Notes: a model not told the origin generated them from the letters alone. 64,000 nt of DNA from Irpex lacteus (GCA_001986395.2 MQVO02000002.1:62001-126000); one strand, 5' to 3'. Positions 23,050-33,552 are shown, counted from the first letter of the stretch. Made by a program: numbers and translations.

Positions 23050-24486
23050 ATGCATGCTGCTACAGCCATGTCTGTCGACTTCCCCGACGAGGTTCTGGAT
23101 CTGTTCTTCGCTGCTCTGGGCGATTCCTCCTGGGATTACCCTTCCGACGAGTCTCAAGTTGAACGCCAGAAAATAAAATCGGCCTACTTAGAGTGCTCGC
23201 GCGTTTGTAAACGATGGAACAACATCGTGCTCCCACATCTCTTCCGGTCTGTCAGGATAGTACTCCCTGGGAAAGCGCTGTCGTCACGAATACAGTTCCT
23301 CTCACATGCGCCTCAGATCGCGAAGCACGTACAGGCTTTACACCTCGACGGATATTACACGCTGGGTACACTGGCAGCCTCTATGATGGACGACCTTCTG
23401 CGAGCCCTGCCATCGCTACGGTGTTTGGATCTCTATTGTGTCTTTCTTCAGGGTGCGGTTTTAAACTCCACAACACCTCGTGTCATAGAGAAGCTCAGGT
23501 TCAAAGACTCGGAAAACGAGTACGACCCGGTTGGCCAGTGCGCGAGCATTGTAACTCTGGTCGCCTTGTTCACTGAAATAGGCGAGCTGGACATAGATGT
23601 GGGCGACGCGACGTGGGTGGAGGAGGAGACGGAGGATCTGTGGTTTGTGGAAAAGTACGTCGACGTTGTCACCGCCAACGGTACTGTAGGCCATACTCGG
23701 ATTCGTGAATTGCGGTGCGGTGGAAAGGCCATTAGCCGCATCTTCGTGCCACTATATTTGCTTAAGATCGGCGCCCTCGAAAACCTCACTCATCTGACCG
23801 TCCATCTACCATTCGACACCAAGTGGACAGAGTTTTTCAAGCTCGTATTGGCCGCGAGTTCGACTCTGACCACGATGTGCATCGAGTTCGGCGACTTTAC
23901 TGGGTTCGGTACGTCGAGCGAGATTGAAAGCCGTATTCTCGAAGTTGGGACTCATCACAGATATATTCCATTCTCAGATCCAAGTTTCGATTTGTTCCCA
24001 GACACGAGTCCTACTCAAGACGTTACTGGAATGGAGCACGCTCTTTCAAAGTGTACACTCCTGGAAGACATCAAGATAGTCACCCCCCTACTTTTCTGTC
24101 GTTGGTATGACGAACATCGTACCGACTGGCTCTCGCCCATCCATACCCTGACTTTTATTCCAACGACCCAACTCCGCAGAGTAACTTTGGACATACAAGG
24201 TACTTCTGACAATGCGCACGACTTGGCGTGGGATCAACTCAGGAATTGGCTCTCCGGTCTCACTCACCTGGAGGAGGTGAACATTGAGCTTAAACAAGCG
24301 TTCGACCAACGTATCTGCCTTGCGTCCGAGATGGGTCAATACAGGAGCGTATTTACTCCCCGATATATTTTACCAAATGGTGATACCATCGTGGACTCAC
24401 TGGAGCTTCCGGATCCCTACCAAGTCGCCCGTACATACGAGTATTGCGACAGTCATCGTCAATTTCTATTAGAGCAGAACGCTTGA
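23050..24486 (+). CDS. F-box-like / LRR-like protein
   Basis: A single-exon gene of 478 codons, with the start at 23050 (a second Met follows at codon 7). The N-terminus DFPDEVLDLFFAALGD, then CSRVCKRWNNIVLPHLF, fits an F-box: a Pro-x-Glu-Val start followed by the C-x-x-V-C-x-x-W turn. The remainder has leucine-spaced segments such as LEDIKIVTPLLFCRW and LEEVNIELKQ, as in the large basidiomycete family of F-box-like proteins with irregular leucine-rich repeats. Such proteins act as substrate receptors of SCF ubiquitin ligases, but no target can be inferred. It is not closely similar to the two F-box-like genes at 42-50 kb. Confidence 0.75.
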   Translation: MHAATAMSVDFPDEVLDLFFAALGDSSWDYPSDESQVERQKIKSAYLECSRVCKRWNNIVLPHLFRSVRIVLPGKALSSRIQFLSHAPQIAKHVQALHLDGYYTLGTLAASMMDDLLRALPSLRCLDLYCVFLQGAVLNSTTPRVIEKLRFKDSENEYDPVGQCASIVTLVALFTEIGELDIDVGDATWVEEETEDLWFVEKYVDVVTANGTVGHTRIRELRCGGKAISRIFVPLYLLKIGALENLTHLTVHLPFDTKWTEFFKLVLAASSTLTTMCIEFGDFTGFGTSSEIESRILEVGTHHRYIPFSDPSFDLFPDTSPTQDVTGMEHALSKCTLLEDIKIVTPLLFCRWYDEHRTDWLSPIHTLTFIPTTQLRRVTLDIQGTSDNAHDLAWDQLRNWLSGLTHLEEVNIELKQAFDQRICLASEMGQYRSVFTPRYILPNGDTIVDSLELPDPYQVARTYEYCDSHRQFLLEQNA

Positions 24487-24789
24487 ATCAATGAGCTCGG
24501 GTTATGCTACATGTACCGCTCTATGCCTCAGAACATTGCCCAATCCTTGCCAAGTATACTATCTGATGCGTCTCATACTCATTCAATTTTCGATTATTGT
24601 AAATAGCCTACCCTCAATGATATGATATCGATACATTGTTCAGCGCACTATAATATTACAGTTAACATGACCGACTTTTGTTTTGTAAACCGAACAAACC
24701 AGAGGTGACAACGCAGAGCTCTCCTCTCCCAATAGCGAGACCCCCAATGCTTGATACTGTATAACCATTTCCATTTCAGTCGGTCAGCC

Positions 24790-25531
24790 TCACCCCTCCT
24801 GATTCTCCAAGAAACCAATACCCGAATTCTTAATCTTCGAGATGAACGACTCGTACCACCTCACGATCGTCCCCATCGGTATCGCAACATCAGGCGTTAA
24901 CGGCCCACCTGACGCGAACCCCGACAAATAGTTGAATAAATGCTTCACAATACGTTCTGCGAGCACAGTCGCATCTGTGGAGTTGTTCCTCTGAGCGACC
25001 TGGCCCTGTTGTAACGAAGCGACTTCTTGCATGATTTGCGGTAGAGGCTCGATTGCTAGACCGAGAAGTGCCGTGACACCGTGCAGGGAGACGTCTGCAA
25101 CAGGGGTGGAGGCACCGCTAAAGACAGCCTGTGCGCTTGAGGAGCCTTGAGAGGAGAAATTTCCTCGGAGGCGGAAGATGGCGGAGGGTTTCTCATTCGA
25201 GAGCCTGCGTGTGTGGTCAGAGCCTCGACGGACGATGCTTTGGTGAATGTTAGAGGTTGTGCACTTACATTCCTAATAGCTGGAAACCCTTCCCTGGCCA
25301 AAATAGGTGTACTGTCGCTCCATAACCTTCCGGGAATGGTACTATGGTGCACGAGGTAGAATGAGGCAACTGTTGTCGCTGTTCGACGTTGTACCACGCA
25401 CCTGTTCCCAACAGAAATACACATATGTGGTTGATAGTCTCCGCTACAGGTAGTTCGAAGCAAGCATGCGTTTCGTCGATTTGCTGTAGATTCGTCTGCA
25501 TGAGACGGCCTGCCACACAACAGCCAAACAT
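24790..25531 (-). CDS. Hikeshi / OPI10 family protein (Hsp70 nuclear import)
   Basis: The family carries Hsp70 into the nucleus under heat stress by binding FG-nucleoporins. Three exons join in phase: 25402-25531, an exon starting at 25341, and a last exon from about 25205 to the stop at 24790. The start MFGCCVAGRLMQTNLQQ and the following INHICVFLLGT, VPFPEGYGATVHLFWPG and GFQLLGMLSNEKPSAIFRLRG are the hallmark N-terminal beta-rich core. The C-terminal helical part ends with PMGTIVRWYESFISKIKNSG, also conserved in the family. Total length near 205 residues is normal. A conserved single-copy housekeeping gene, with no lesion seen. Confidence 0.93.
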
Positions 25532-25599
25532 TGTAGCGAGTGTTGGATTGAAGGTTAGGGGTTTGATACGGATGACTGAGACCGTGTTACGATGATGCA

Positions 25600-25960
25600 G
25601 CTATATGTTGTCCGAGTTAATCAGGAGCTCGCTGAAGATGTGTGGTGAGTCGAGAACAAGACGAGAACGCGGGCGAAGGTTCGAGGAGGAGCCATCTCGC
25701 GGTGGATTCTGTGAAAGCGACGGATCATCGATCCATCTGACAACTCCGAGGCTCTTAGCTTTGTCGCCCATGCAACTCGATGCAACTGGCAGATCGTCAA
25801 AACCTCGGTCCAAAGAAATCTCGGTCCAAAGAGAGTCGTTGCATCATAGAGGCGAAGCAAGTAACAGGGAAAAACTACCACACAAAAACATACGCAACTA
25901 AAGGCTATCATTGCACCTGATACACCGCAACGTATTCTTCGACAAGCGGGAAATGGGAGA
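25600..25960. repeat. Repeat R, copy 1
   Basis: About 360 bp shared with 27640-27990 and 29575-29850. The best-conserved core is GAGGAGCCATCTCGCGGTGG and what follows to the GATCAYCGA motif. On the minus strand all three copies read a similar frame ending EMAPPRTFA or a close variant. It may be a decayed exon or part of a transposon. The three copies flank the duplicated units of the 25.6-29.9 kb block. Confidence 0.6.
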
Positions 25961-26134
25961 GATATCATATTGTCCAGTTACTCCCCCAGAGGCAGATCTA
26001 TAGTAGACAACTTCACACCCCATTCAACCTTCAGAATCTGACTAGCCACTATTAGCGATCTTATTGAGGGTAGTGTCTAGATTTTCGAGTTCGTAGCTAT
26101 GGATCAAAGGATATGTGGTCAATCGCCGCTAATA

Positions 26135-26701
26135 TCACCACGGATGTGTTGACCCCACGCACAGTATGCTTGATAAGGGTTCTCTGAGCTCAGGTGGCAC
26201 CTGGGTTAGCAGTGTGTGAACTTCATTGCTGAGATTTTGCTCGGCCTGCGCGTTATTTAGTACGCGGTAGCAACTTTCCGGGATGTAAAACAGTTTGAAG
26301 GACGTACCCCTAACAAAGCTTTTAGTTGCTCTAAGCCGAGTGGGCCGGGACTTAGAGAGGCCAATAAATCAACTGCGCTCTGACCTCCTTCGGCGACGAG
26401 CTGCTTCAGACGTGGCAGAAATTCAGGTTCTACCAAATCATTAGGGTCGCGGAGAGCCTCTGCGGGCGGATATGCGAGTCAATCCATTGCCGCATAGTAA
26501 AGAGGCACTGCGTTACGCACGAAGCTCTTGTGTAGATGTCCTCAGAGCCTGCAAGTACGTAGTTAAAAATTGATTAGGACTTAATTGATGGCCTCGCTGC
26601 GCTTGCGCAGTAGCGTTGATGCCTGCTGCGGGAAGGGCGAGGGCAGAGGTAAAGAGGGCACTAAAGGCGACAACAGTGGCAATGAATCTGCAGCAAAACA
26701 T
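26135..26701 (-). CDS. Small secreted protein, unknown family
   Basis: Exons 26521-26701, 26308-26459 and 26135-26200 join in perfect phase to 132 codons. The N-terminus is a clear signal peptide: CCRFIATVVAFSALFTSALA, then Leu-Pro-Ala. The mature part is about 110 residues and helical-looking, with FLTTYLQALRTSTQEL and PEFLPRLKQLVAEGGQSAV, and ends near SILCVGSTHPW. It has a single cysteine after the signal peptide, so it is not a hydrophobin or a cysteine-knot effector. No family recognised. It sits in a tandem duplication; the second copy survives only as its first nine codons (28634-28662), cut off at a MITE. Confidence 0.68.
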
Positions 26702-27177
26702 GACTTTGATTTCTTGTTCTTGATCGTTGTCGGAGGCCCAGAAGTCCGCAGAGAATTGTGAAAGAGGTGGGAGGTCACAGTGACTGTTCGTCAGGATGAG
26801 GATTAATGGGGTTGTTTCAACTCTCTATTTATACGCGAAACTTGATGGTGCCTTGCTATCGTGGAATCAAGTGTTCCACCCATCTTGAATCATGTGAGGA
26901 ACTTCATAGTCGATTGCATGAAGGGTAGTCAGCAATGAATCGGCAAGAACAGAGTTTGACGGACATTTGGTGCTAAGAGTCGAGGAGGCGGATGATGTGA
27001 AGCCACCATAATAGCGCAACGCCACCGCCGTTGCGTACTATATTTCTCTCGCTCAATCGCTGCTAGGGACTTTGACACCGCCGCAGATACGAAGGTCGCG
27101 AATTTCGCGGTGTGTTCCTGTCGTCGACGCAGGACTTTCCCGCAAGACAGACGTCGGCTAACGCACACAAGAGAGGA

Positions 27178-27605
27178 GAGACCTGATAAGTTGTTCAGTA
27201 ATTTTCCATATACCAGTAGCACTGATGTGAGATGTTTAGTGGCTCAACCCACCTTGAACAAATTCAGCCGATGAGTGGAACTTCCATGCCCCACGAGAGA
27301 CAGATCATGAAATGCAGCGATGCATGCGCATAACGAATCCATGTATCTTTGTGTTAGGTGATATCGATTATAATGCACTGCTCCATGCGGAATGGAGAAG
27401 AAGTAATGCTGAGAACTTGAAAGTTTGACGTCGTCGAACAGGTAAGTAGTACCGATTCCTCCCTGAACGTTTGGTGTATTTTCGCTGTGTATCGCCTGAA
27501 TGCCATGATGCGCCGTTAATCGGAGACTATACGTCGGGTTAGGCACGTCTCACCTGGTTACTAGTACCGACTTGTACTCGAGACGCACTGGCATGTCGTC
27601 ACTGC
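27178..27605. repeat. Highly conserved segment T, copy 1 (possible exon)
   Basis: This segment is about 97% identical to 29088-29514, while sequence on either side within the same duplication is much more diverged. On the minus strand it has a 100-codon open frame without an ATG (27244-27546), including GGIGTTYLFDDVKL and SSQHYFFSIPHGAVHYNRYH. It ends at a possible donor (AAG|GTGGGT). The frame is preceded in both copies by the same in-frame TGA, and an acceptor-like TATAG lies just inside. It could be an internal exon of an unrecognised gene. Function unknown. Confidence 0.5.
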
Positions 27606-27639
27606 GAGCTCACCCAGGCCTTTTTGAAGAATTGAACGC

Positions 27640-27990
27640 AATGAGACTGACTTGCGAGGTTTCCCTGACCTTGCTTGCATATGCTGTTAAAATTAATTAT
27701 AGACCTTTCGAAGGGTAACGCCAGTGTCAGTCTACTATAACAAGGCGGGAAAGGAGGCAAACGTTCGACGAGGAGCCATCTCGTGGTGGACTTGGTGAAA
27801 GTGACGGATCACCGACCCATCCGAGTCTGATCCGAGTCATGACAGCTCTCAGCGTTCTTGAATGCCCAAATTCGAGATTACTTAAGATTCGTTGGATCAT
27901 ACAAGCGACGCAAGTAACAAAGAAGCCACACAAGAACATGCGCAACTAGTTGATATTATTGCACCTGATACACTGAGCCACATACCTATT
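27640..27990. repeat. Repeat R, copy 2
   Basis: Second copy of the repeat described at 25600-25960, including the shared tail TATTGCACCTGATACACTG. It separates segment T copy 1 from the MITE-bearing remnant. Confidence 0.55.
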
Positions 27991-28406
27991 ATAAGGGAGA
28001 GCGGTCTCCGCCATTAACAAGACATTCCGCTGCTCTCATTGGCTGGGGACCAGAGACAAAGAGGCGTTGTCATTGGCTATGGACCTCAGCGTCACGTTGC
28101 CCTGCGCTGTTTGCGATTCTATTGGCTGAGCGTGGTCCCTTGGTCGCTGATCCGGTCCGCCGCTGTTCCGCGTCCGCGGTGGAGACTCTGCTCGGAGACC
28201 TTGAATGGTCGGTCACCCAAGTTTCTTTCACTGTGCCCGTCGTTTCTGCTTGCAACAACGCCGGGTGAACCATTCGTTGAGTTCCAAGTCTTTGTCGTCT
28301 GCCGTCGTCTTTTCTCTTTCTCGCGTGACGGAGTCACGGGTTCTGGCTAGTAGTATTAAACAGACGGAAGATTAGAAGGATCCCAGTCGAACATAACATG
28401 AGATTA
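27991..28406. other. Unique insert with three CCAAT-type boxes
   Basis: This stretch has no counterpart in the other tandem unit. ATTGGCT occurs three times on the plus strand (near 28039, 28072 and 28120). Near 28323 there is a perfect palindrome, CGTGACGGAGTCACG. No gene recognised. It abuts the left end of the MITE. Confidence 0.4.
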
Positions 28407-28631
28407 GAGTATTTTGGTTTCACGTTTAAAACGTTTTATTCTCTACGGGCGCTGCAGTCGGATTTTCCCGATTGTTGCGCCAACGGCTGAGGCTCGCTAC
28501 CTGTTGGCCGTTGCGATTGGTGGGTTGCGGTCGATTGGCGAGATTCGCGCTCCAAGCACTGCTAGAAAAATAGCTGAGTGGAGCCCAAATATTTTGCAGA
28601 AATCGATTTAAATTGTCCAACCAAAATACTC
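28407..28631. mobile_element. 225-bp MITE with TA target duplication
   Basis: The terminal inverted repeats GAGTATTTTGGTT (28407-28419) and AACCAAAATACTC (28619-28631) are perfect, and imperfect pairing extends further inward (TTTAAAACG against TTTAAATCG). TA dinucleotides flank both ends (28405-28406 and 28632-28633), the target duplication of Tc1/mariner-type elements. The interior has no transposase and is non-autonomous. Its right end interrupts the first coding exon of the duplicated secreted-protein gene. Confidence 0.75.
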
Positions 28632-28633
28632 TA

Positions 28634-28662
28634 ATAGTGACGATAAATCTGCACCACAACAT
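28634..28662 (-). pseudogene. 5' remnant of the duplicated secreted-protein gene
   Basis: The minus strand reads ATG and eight further codons (M-L-W-C-R-F-I-V-T) matching M-F-C-C-R-F-I-A-T of the intact gene at 26701. Upstream sequence is homologous too, including a TATA-like TTTATACGCGA. Homology ends at the MITE, and beyond the element none of the remaining coding sequence is present. Confidence 0.7.
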
Positions 28663-29087
28663 GATCTCGATTTCTTGTTCTTGGTCGGTGGAATAGTGAG
28701 AGAGTGGGAGGCGATTGATCGTTAGGATGAGGATTGTTGCGTTTGTTCCATTTATACGCGAGAATTGCCACCGCGAACCAAAGTGCCACATTCACATGGA
28801 GTCATGTGGAGAACTTCCTAGTCGATTGCTTGAATGGCAGTCAGCAATGAATCGACGAGGAAAGAGTTTAACGGGCATTTCTAGTCGGTGCCAAGAGTCG
28901 AGAATCTCGAGATGTGAATTCGAAGCAAATTCGAAAACGCCATAGCAAAACGCCACCGCCGTCGCGTACTATATTTCTCTCCCTCAATCGCTGCGTTCAC
29001 CGCCGCAGATATGGAGGCTGCAACTTTTCCAGTGCGCTCCTGCTGTCAACGCAGGACATAACGTCGGCTGACGCATCCAAGAGAGGG

Positions 29088-29514
29088 GAGACCTGATAAG
29101 TTGTTCAGTAATTTTCGACTACCAGTAGCACTGATGTGAGATGTTTAGTGGCTCAACCCACCTTGAACAAATTCAGCCGATGAGTGGAACTCCCATGCTC
29201 CACGAGAGACAGATCATGAAATGCAGCGATGCATGCGCATAACGAATCCATGTATCTTTGTGTTAGGTGATATCGATTATAATGCACTGCTCCATGCGGA
29301 ATGGAGAAGAAGTAATGCTGAGAACTTGAAAGTTTGACGTCGTCGAACAGGTAAGTAGTACCGATTCCTCCCTGAACATTTGGTGTATCTTCGCTGTGTA
29401 CCGCGTCAATGCCATGATGCGCCGTTAATCGGAGACTATACGTCGGGTTAGGCACGTCTCACCTGGTTACTAGTACCGACCTGTACTCGAGACGCACTGG
29501 CATGTCGTCACTGA
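29088..29514. repeat. Highly conserved segment T, copy 2
   Basis: Second copy of the segment at 27178-27605, with the same 100-codon minus-strand frame (29153-29455). About five residues differ (for example I-Q-A-I to I-D-A-V, and V-G-H to V-E-H). The upstream in-frame TGA and the downstream donor-like site are kept. Confidence 0.5.
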
Positions 29515-29574
29515 GGCCTCCCTGGAGAATTGAACTCCTAGAGACCACTTGCAAAGTTGTCCTGGGTTTCAATA

Positions 29575-29822
29575 CATGGTTCGAGTTAATTAGGATCCTA
29601 TTGACAGGTTATTTCGGGTGAGGACATCGCGAGAGCATGAGCAAAGGTGCGAGGAGGAGCTATCCCATGGTGGACTTTGCGAAAGTAACGGATCATCGAT
29701 GCCTTTGCCGCCGATGCCACGAGGCTAGGTGATGCCTCCGTCCGACTCATCAAAACATCGGAGTAGGTACGTATGATAGGTATCGTATTTAGGAGTTGAC
29801 TGTGGAGAATTATACACGACAT
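29575..29822. repeat. Repeat R, copy 3
   Basis: Third and most diverged copy of repeat R, with the core CGAGGAGGAGCTATCCCATGG. The next mobile element has inserted at its right edge. Confidence 0.5.
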
Positions 29823-29824
29823 TA

Positions 29825-30318
29825 GAGAGGTTGCGCAAATCACACCGTGTGAAATTGTGTTGCGCGCCCATCATGTGTTGGTAAACGTGCATTGCGCGAA
29901 AGTGTGTGTTTTATACACGCCCGGCAAGTCCAGTCCTATTCACGTAAGAAAAATAAACCACCAATAGTGTGTGTATATGTAGAGGTCCGCTGTGTGTTTT
30001 TGGGAGCTTCTGCTAGCGACTTGGGGACGGACGAGGAATGATACGAGAGGCCACGATCCCGTCACACATCACAGATAGACGCTCGATCCCACCGTGTGTA
30101 AGTTGTCGACGCTGTTCAACGTTATTAGCGAGGTTTCTGGCAGTTTTGATTTATCACAAGTATGGGTAAGTTTTCTGCTTGAGGCTTATATACATTAATT
30201 GGGACATGCGAAGCTGGGTGACTCAAGGAAGAGGAGATAGTAGGGGACGCCGTCACGCAACGTCACGCTCACACGCGTGTGAGTCGCGCACGGGCGTTTG
30301 TGTTTTGCGCAACCTCTC
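29825..30318. mobile_element. 494-bp MITE-like element with TA target duplication
   Basis: Perfect 14-bp terminal inverted repeats GAGAGGTTGCGCAA (29825-29838) and TTGCGCAACCTCTC (30305-30318), flanked by TA on both sides (29823-29824 and 30319-30320). The interior is rich in GTGTG/CACAC and GCGC motifs, including ACACGCGTGT near 30272. There is no open frame of useful size, so it is non-autonomous. No sequence relation to the MITE at 28407 is seen beyond the TA preference. Confidence 0.78.
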
Positions 30319-30374
30319 TATTAAAGTAACCTGAAAGTAATACAAAATACCATGATCCCTGAAGACCTTCGACT

Positions 30375-31223
30375 CTAATTCCGTCTGACGAGGAATGGAC
30401 CGCCCGTCGAATTGCCCAATAACGTCGCTACGCTGTTCTTTTGGTCGCCTGGGAGCTCGAGGAGCTCATACCTATGATAACAAGATTACTCATTGAGAGA
30501 AAAACAATAAGGCATAGTACATACTGTGTGCCACCGCCAGGTTGACCGAACCACTCCGCAATTGGGCCAGCGTACACTTCAAACGCCTTTACAACCTCGT
30601 AGACATGGTACCCGTTCGGGTAATCCGACGCGTTATTACGTTTATTGTTCAGGTTAGCAGGCGGCAATGCCCTCTGGGTGTACGGGGCGCCCTTGGGGCT
30701 CAAAAAGTTTCCGGTCTCGCCGCCGAAACGATCGAGAAGCGTGCCTTTCTGCAACCTAACGGTACCCTTAATGCGCTTGCAATGGATATCCGTGACATAG
30801 CCGCCAGTTTCTTCAGGATATCTGAACGACCCCTTCTCGTCTGTCCAGTTTCCAAGAAACTGTGCGGGGCAGAGCCCTCCGAGACGATCGTAGCTTTCGA
30901 CAAGGTTGGCGACGGGGACCATGGAGGGAAGTTTGACCGGGCCAAGACGATAGTTACCGCAGAGGTAGACGTTTTCGTCATCTTGCTTGGGTACGCCATC
31001 GCAGTATGCGGAAGAGGAAGGCGAAATAGGACATGAGGGGTCTTCTGATGCAGGGTAACGCAGATATTCGGGACAAAAGTCCTCGCATGGATTACACTGA
31101 CAGGGTTTATGGTTAAGGTATTGTTTGTGGGGGAATTCTACGTTTACCGACCTTGTTACCCACTGGCCAGGCGATAGCAACAGTTGCAAACAGGGCGACC
31201 TTAACTGCAAGCGGAATGTGCAT
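30375..31223 (-). CDS. Secreted TNT-domain protein (fungal NADase type)
   Basis: Exons 31152-31223, 30525-31096 and 30375-30471 join in phase to about 246 codons. The N-terminus is a signal peptide (IPLAVKVALFATVAIAWPV). A Cys-rich segment follows (CNPCEDFC, then YLCGNYRLGP). The TNT fold follows, with YDRLGGLCPAQFLGNW, GTLLDRFGGETGNFLSPKG, RALPPANL and GYHVYEVVKAFEV, then GPIAEWFGQPGGGTQYELL. The family is named after the mycobacterial NAD-glycohydrolase toxin; secreted fungal members are surface or conidial NADases that split NAD+. The Arg in the DRFG region and the Gln of GGGTQY match positions known to be needed for activity, so it is probably active. No immunity partner is expected for an exported enzyme, and none is seen nearby. 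Confidence 0.85.
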
Positions 31224-33552
31224 CTCGAAGACCTGTAGAGAAGGGAATGGGACACGAAGGTGAACGAGGAGGTCGCTGCCGAACGACGACAAAGCGAATC
31301 TCGCGAGGCTTTATACCCCCTCACACACAAGACTATTGACGTTCCGTGCATCTCATGACACAAGCTGACCCTGTTGAAGGTCATCTAGCATAAGCCGACT
31401 GTCCTAGAATGGTATCGGCGCGCGAAGTCTACGCCTTCAATATGACTTCTTACCCGAAGAAGGGCTCTAAGCGGTGATAAACGCACCGGAAGAAGACTCT
31501 GTGACAGCGATCTCGTTTGCGACGCCGGTCAACAAGTCGCTCCGCGTTAAAGCTGGCGAAGTTAACTGTTACAAGCGAATGGTAGCAGCCGGGATTGAGA
31601 CATACCGTGTGGGGGCAAGCGCACATAATACTTGATGAATGCTTGGGCGACAAGAAAGTGCGACAGGAACTGGACAGAATGCCCTGAACAGACCCTGACA
31701 CGTCAGAACCGAACTATATATTGTGACAAAAAAGTAGTGTTTCTTGTCTGTGTACAGGCTTCGTGAGGAAGAATCAGAAGTGAAGAGGTGAAGTATGAAG
31801 AAGTCTAAAATGATGCATGGTGTTTACACCACAAATAGAAGGCCCCTTAAGCTTTCAAGTTCGCCGATCAGGATCTGGAGCACATATCACCTAAGGACGA
31901 CGTCTCAGGGCAGGATACGCTGAGCTGAAGAATAGTTACCACTTGCGTTGAAGACGTCTGCTGGATTGTGTGATGCGAACGAACGGCTGGAAACCGCGAG
32001 GTGAGGGGGTACATGGCCTCCTAGGAACGACGCTACAGCCTACATATATCCGTCCATGATGCATGTCAGTTGGATCGACATTCGTCTGTCACTGTCAGAT
32101 TTAGCTAAAATGGTATGATGTGTTGTTGTTGCTTCTTGTTTGAAATCGTTTACCACAAATATACATAGACAAAATTCGCGGCGTTGTTTCGATGAAGATT
32201 GTGCAGTTCAAATCATATACCCTGTGAGAGGTCGATCAGTGAGTTCAACGTTCAACTTGAGCATTTGGACAGGTATTGGAGAGCGTGAGAGTTTACTTAC
32301 GGTCCGTGAACCCTTTCACCGCTTTACGGACCCGGTACAACGTGGGGACGCTACGCAGTAGAAGGTTTGCTTCCTATCGTGGTCTCGTCTTCATGAGAAG
32401 GGCTTGTAGCCTAGCCATGGGTTGATTAGTTCATCGTAAAGCGTTATCTATATATCGAGGCCCTGTGATGCGGCTTCTAAGACCCAATGAGATGATAGCG
32501 TGTTATACACTCCCATGTCAAGATCGAGCTATTTGCTTATCCAGGTACTTCATTCCCCCATCGTGTAGAGGTTGCTACATGGGGGTCCTACGGAGGTGAT
32601 ACCGGACGTCAAAGCGTTACGAGACTCGGGGAGATGAGATCGTACGGATGTGGCTTGTTTACCGATACTGGACAAGTTGTTGTAAAGGGCATACCTTGGT
32701 ACGGTGGGTATGTCTCCGGTCCTTACGATAGCCTGTACTCCTGATGATGAGCTATAGATCTTATAAAGAGCTGTAGTTGATAACTATAAATACAGATATG
32801 CACCGAGCGTTGTCCAATGCATCGTAGAGAATCTTGCGCTCCGTAGGCTGTGCTTGAAGGAGGACCGTGCGTGAAGAGATGGAGACTGGAATGGTCTGGT
32901 CTATCTCCGTCGCTGCAACAGATGTTCCACAGACGGCCGTGGATGTCATAGCTGTTGCAGAGCGTGCACAGCCCGAGGTAAAGGAAGCAAAGTGGGCCAA
33001 CTGGTTTCTCGAAGATGGCGTTGATGGTCCTATAAGAATGCTATAGCCAAAATACCTCAGCGCGTGGGGAGGACGAAAATCGGGAGAAAGTGGCAGATGG
33101 GGCCCCGAATAGCATGCGTTGATTGGGGACACATTTCAAACACTTATCTCTGCTGCATCACCGGTCCACAGCTGCTGGCGTGGAGACAACCATCCTCGAG
33201 GCTGTTGGCGACAACGAGCTCGAGCTAATTTCGCCACAAGCTCACGAGTTGTGGTCTATTTGGTTAACTTCTAAATTGGGAAGCAAATGTGGGCGCTTCG
33301 TCACAGACGTCACACCGGGTGACTCGGTGACAGGGGCCGGTCTCTTAAAAGGCTGAGCCAGACTTAAATCGCTATAAATCCCTCTTTTCTTTCTCTCCTT
33401 CATGTTGTTGTCCGACGTCCAGCAGCTTTCGCATTCAGCCTTTGCCAACGCCCAATAACGCACGCTTTCGCGTCGCGTGCGCACGGGAGCTCGTCTCCCA
33501 AGTCGCAACCTCGGCGTGCACAGCAATTTGTTTTCTCTCAACCTTTACAACC
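31224..33552. other. Intergenic region (2.3 kb)
   Basis: No supported gene. Frames at 31450-31701 and 32761-33132 (minus) and 32140-32361 (plus) lack domains. The last 200 bp carry GACGTCACACCGGGTGACTC-like sequence and a pyrimidine-rich leader, consistent with the promoter of the copper-fist gene. Confidence 0.4.

Noticed and set aside
27523..27604. In-frame TGA between a short ATG frame and segment T, read as possible stop readthrough or selenocysteine
   Set aside because: Conserved in both copies, but no selenocysteine machinery or recoding signal can be shown. An intron boundary is the simpler explanation.
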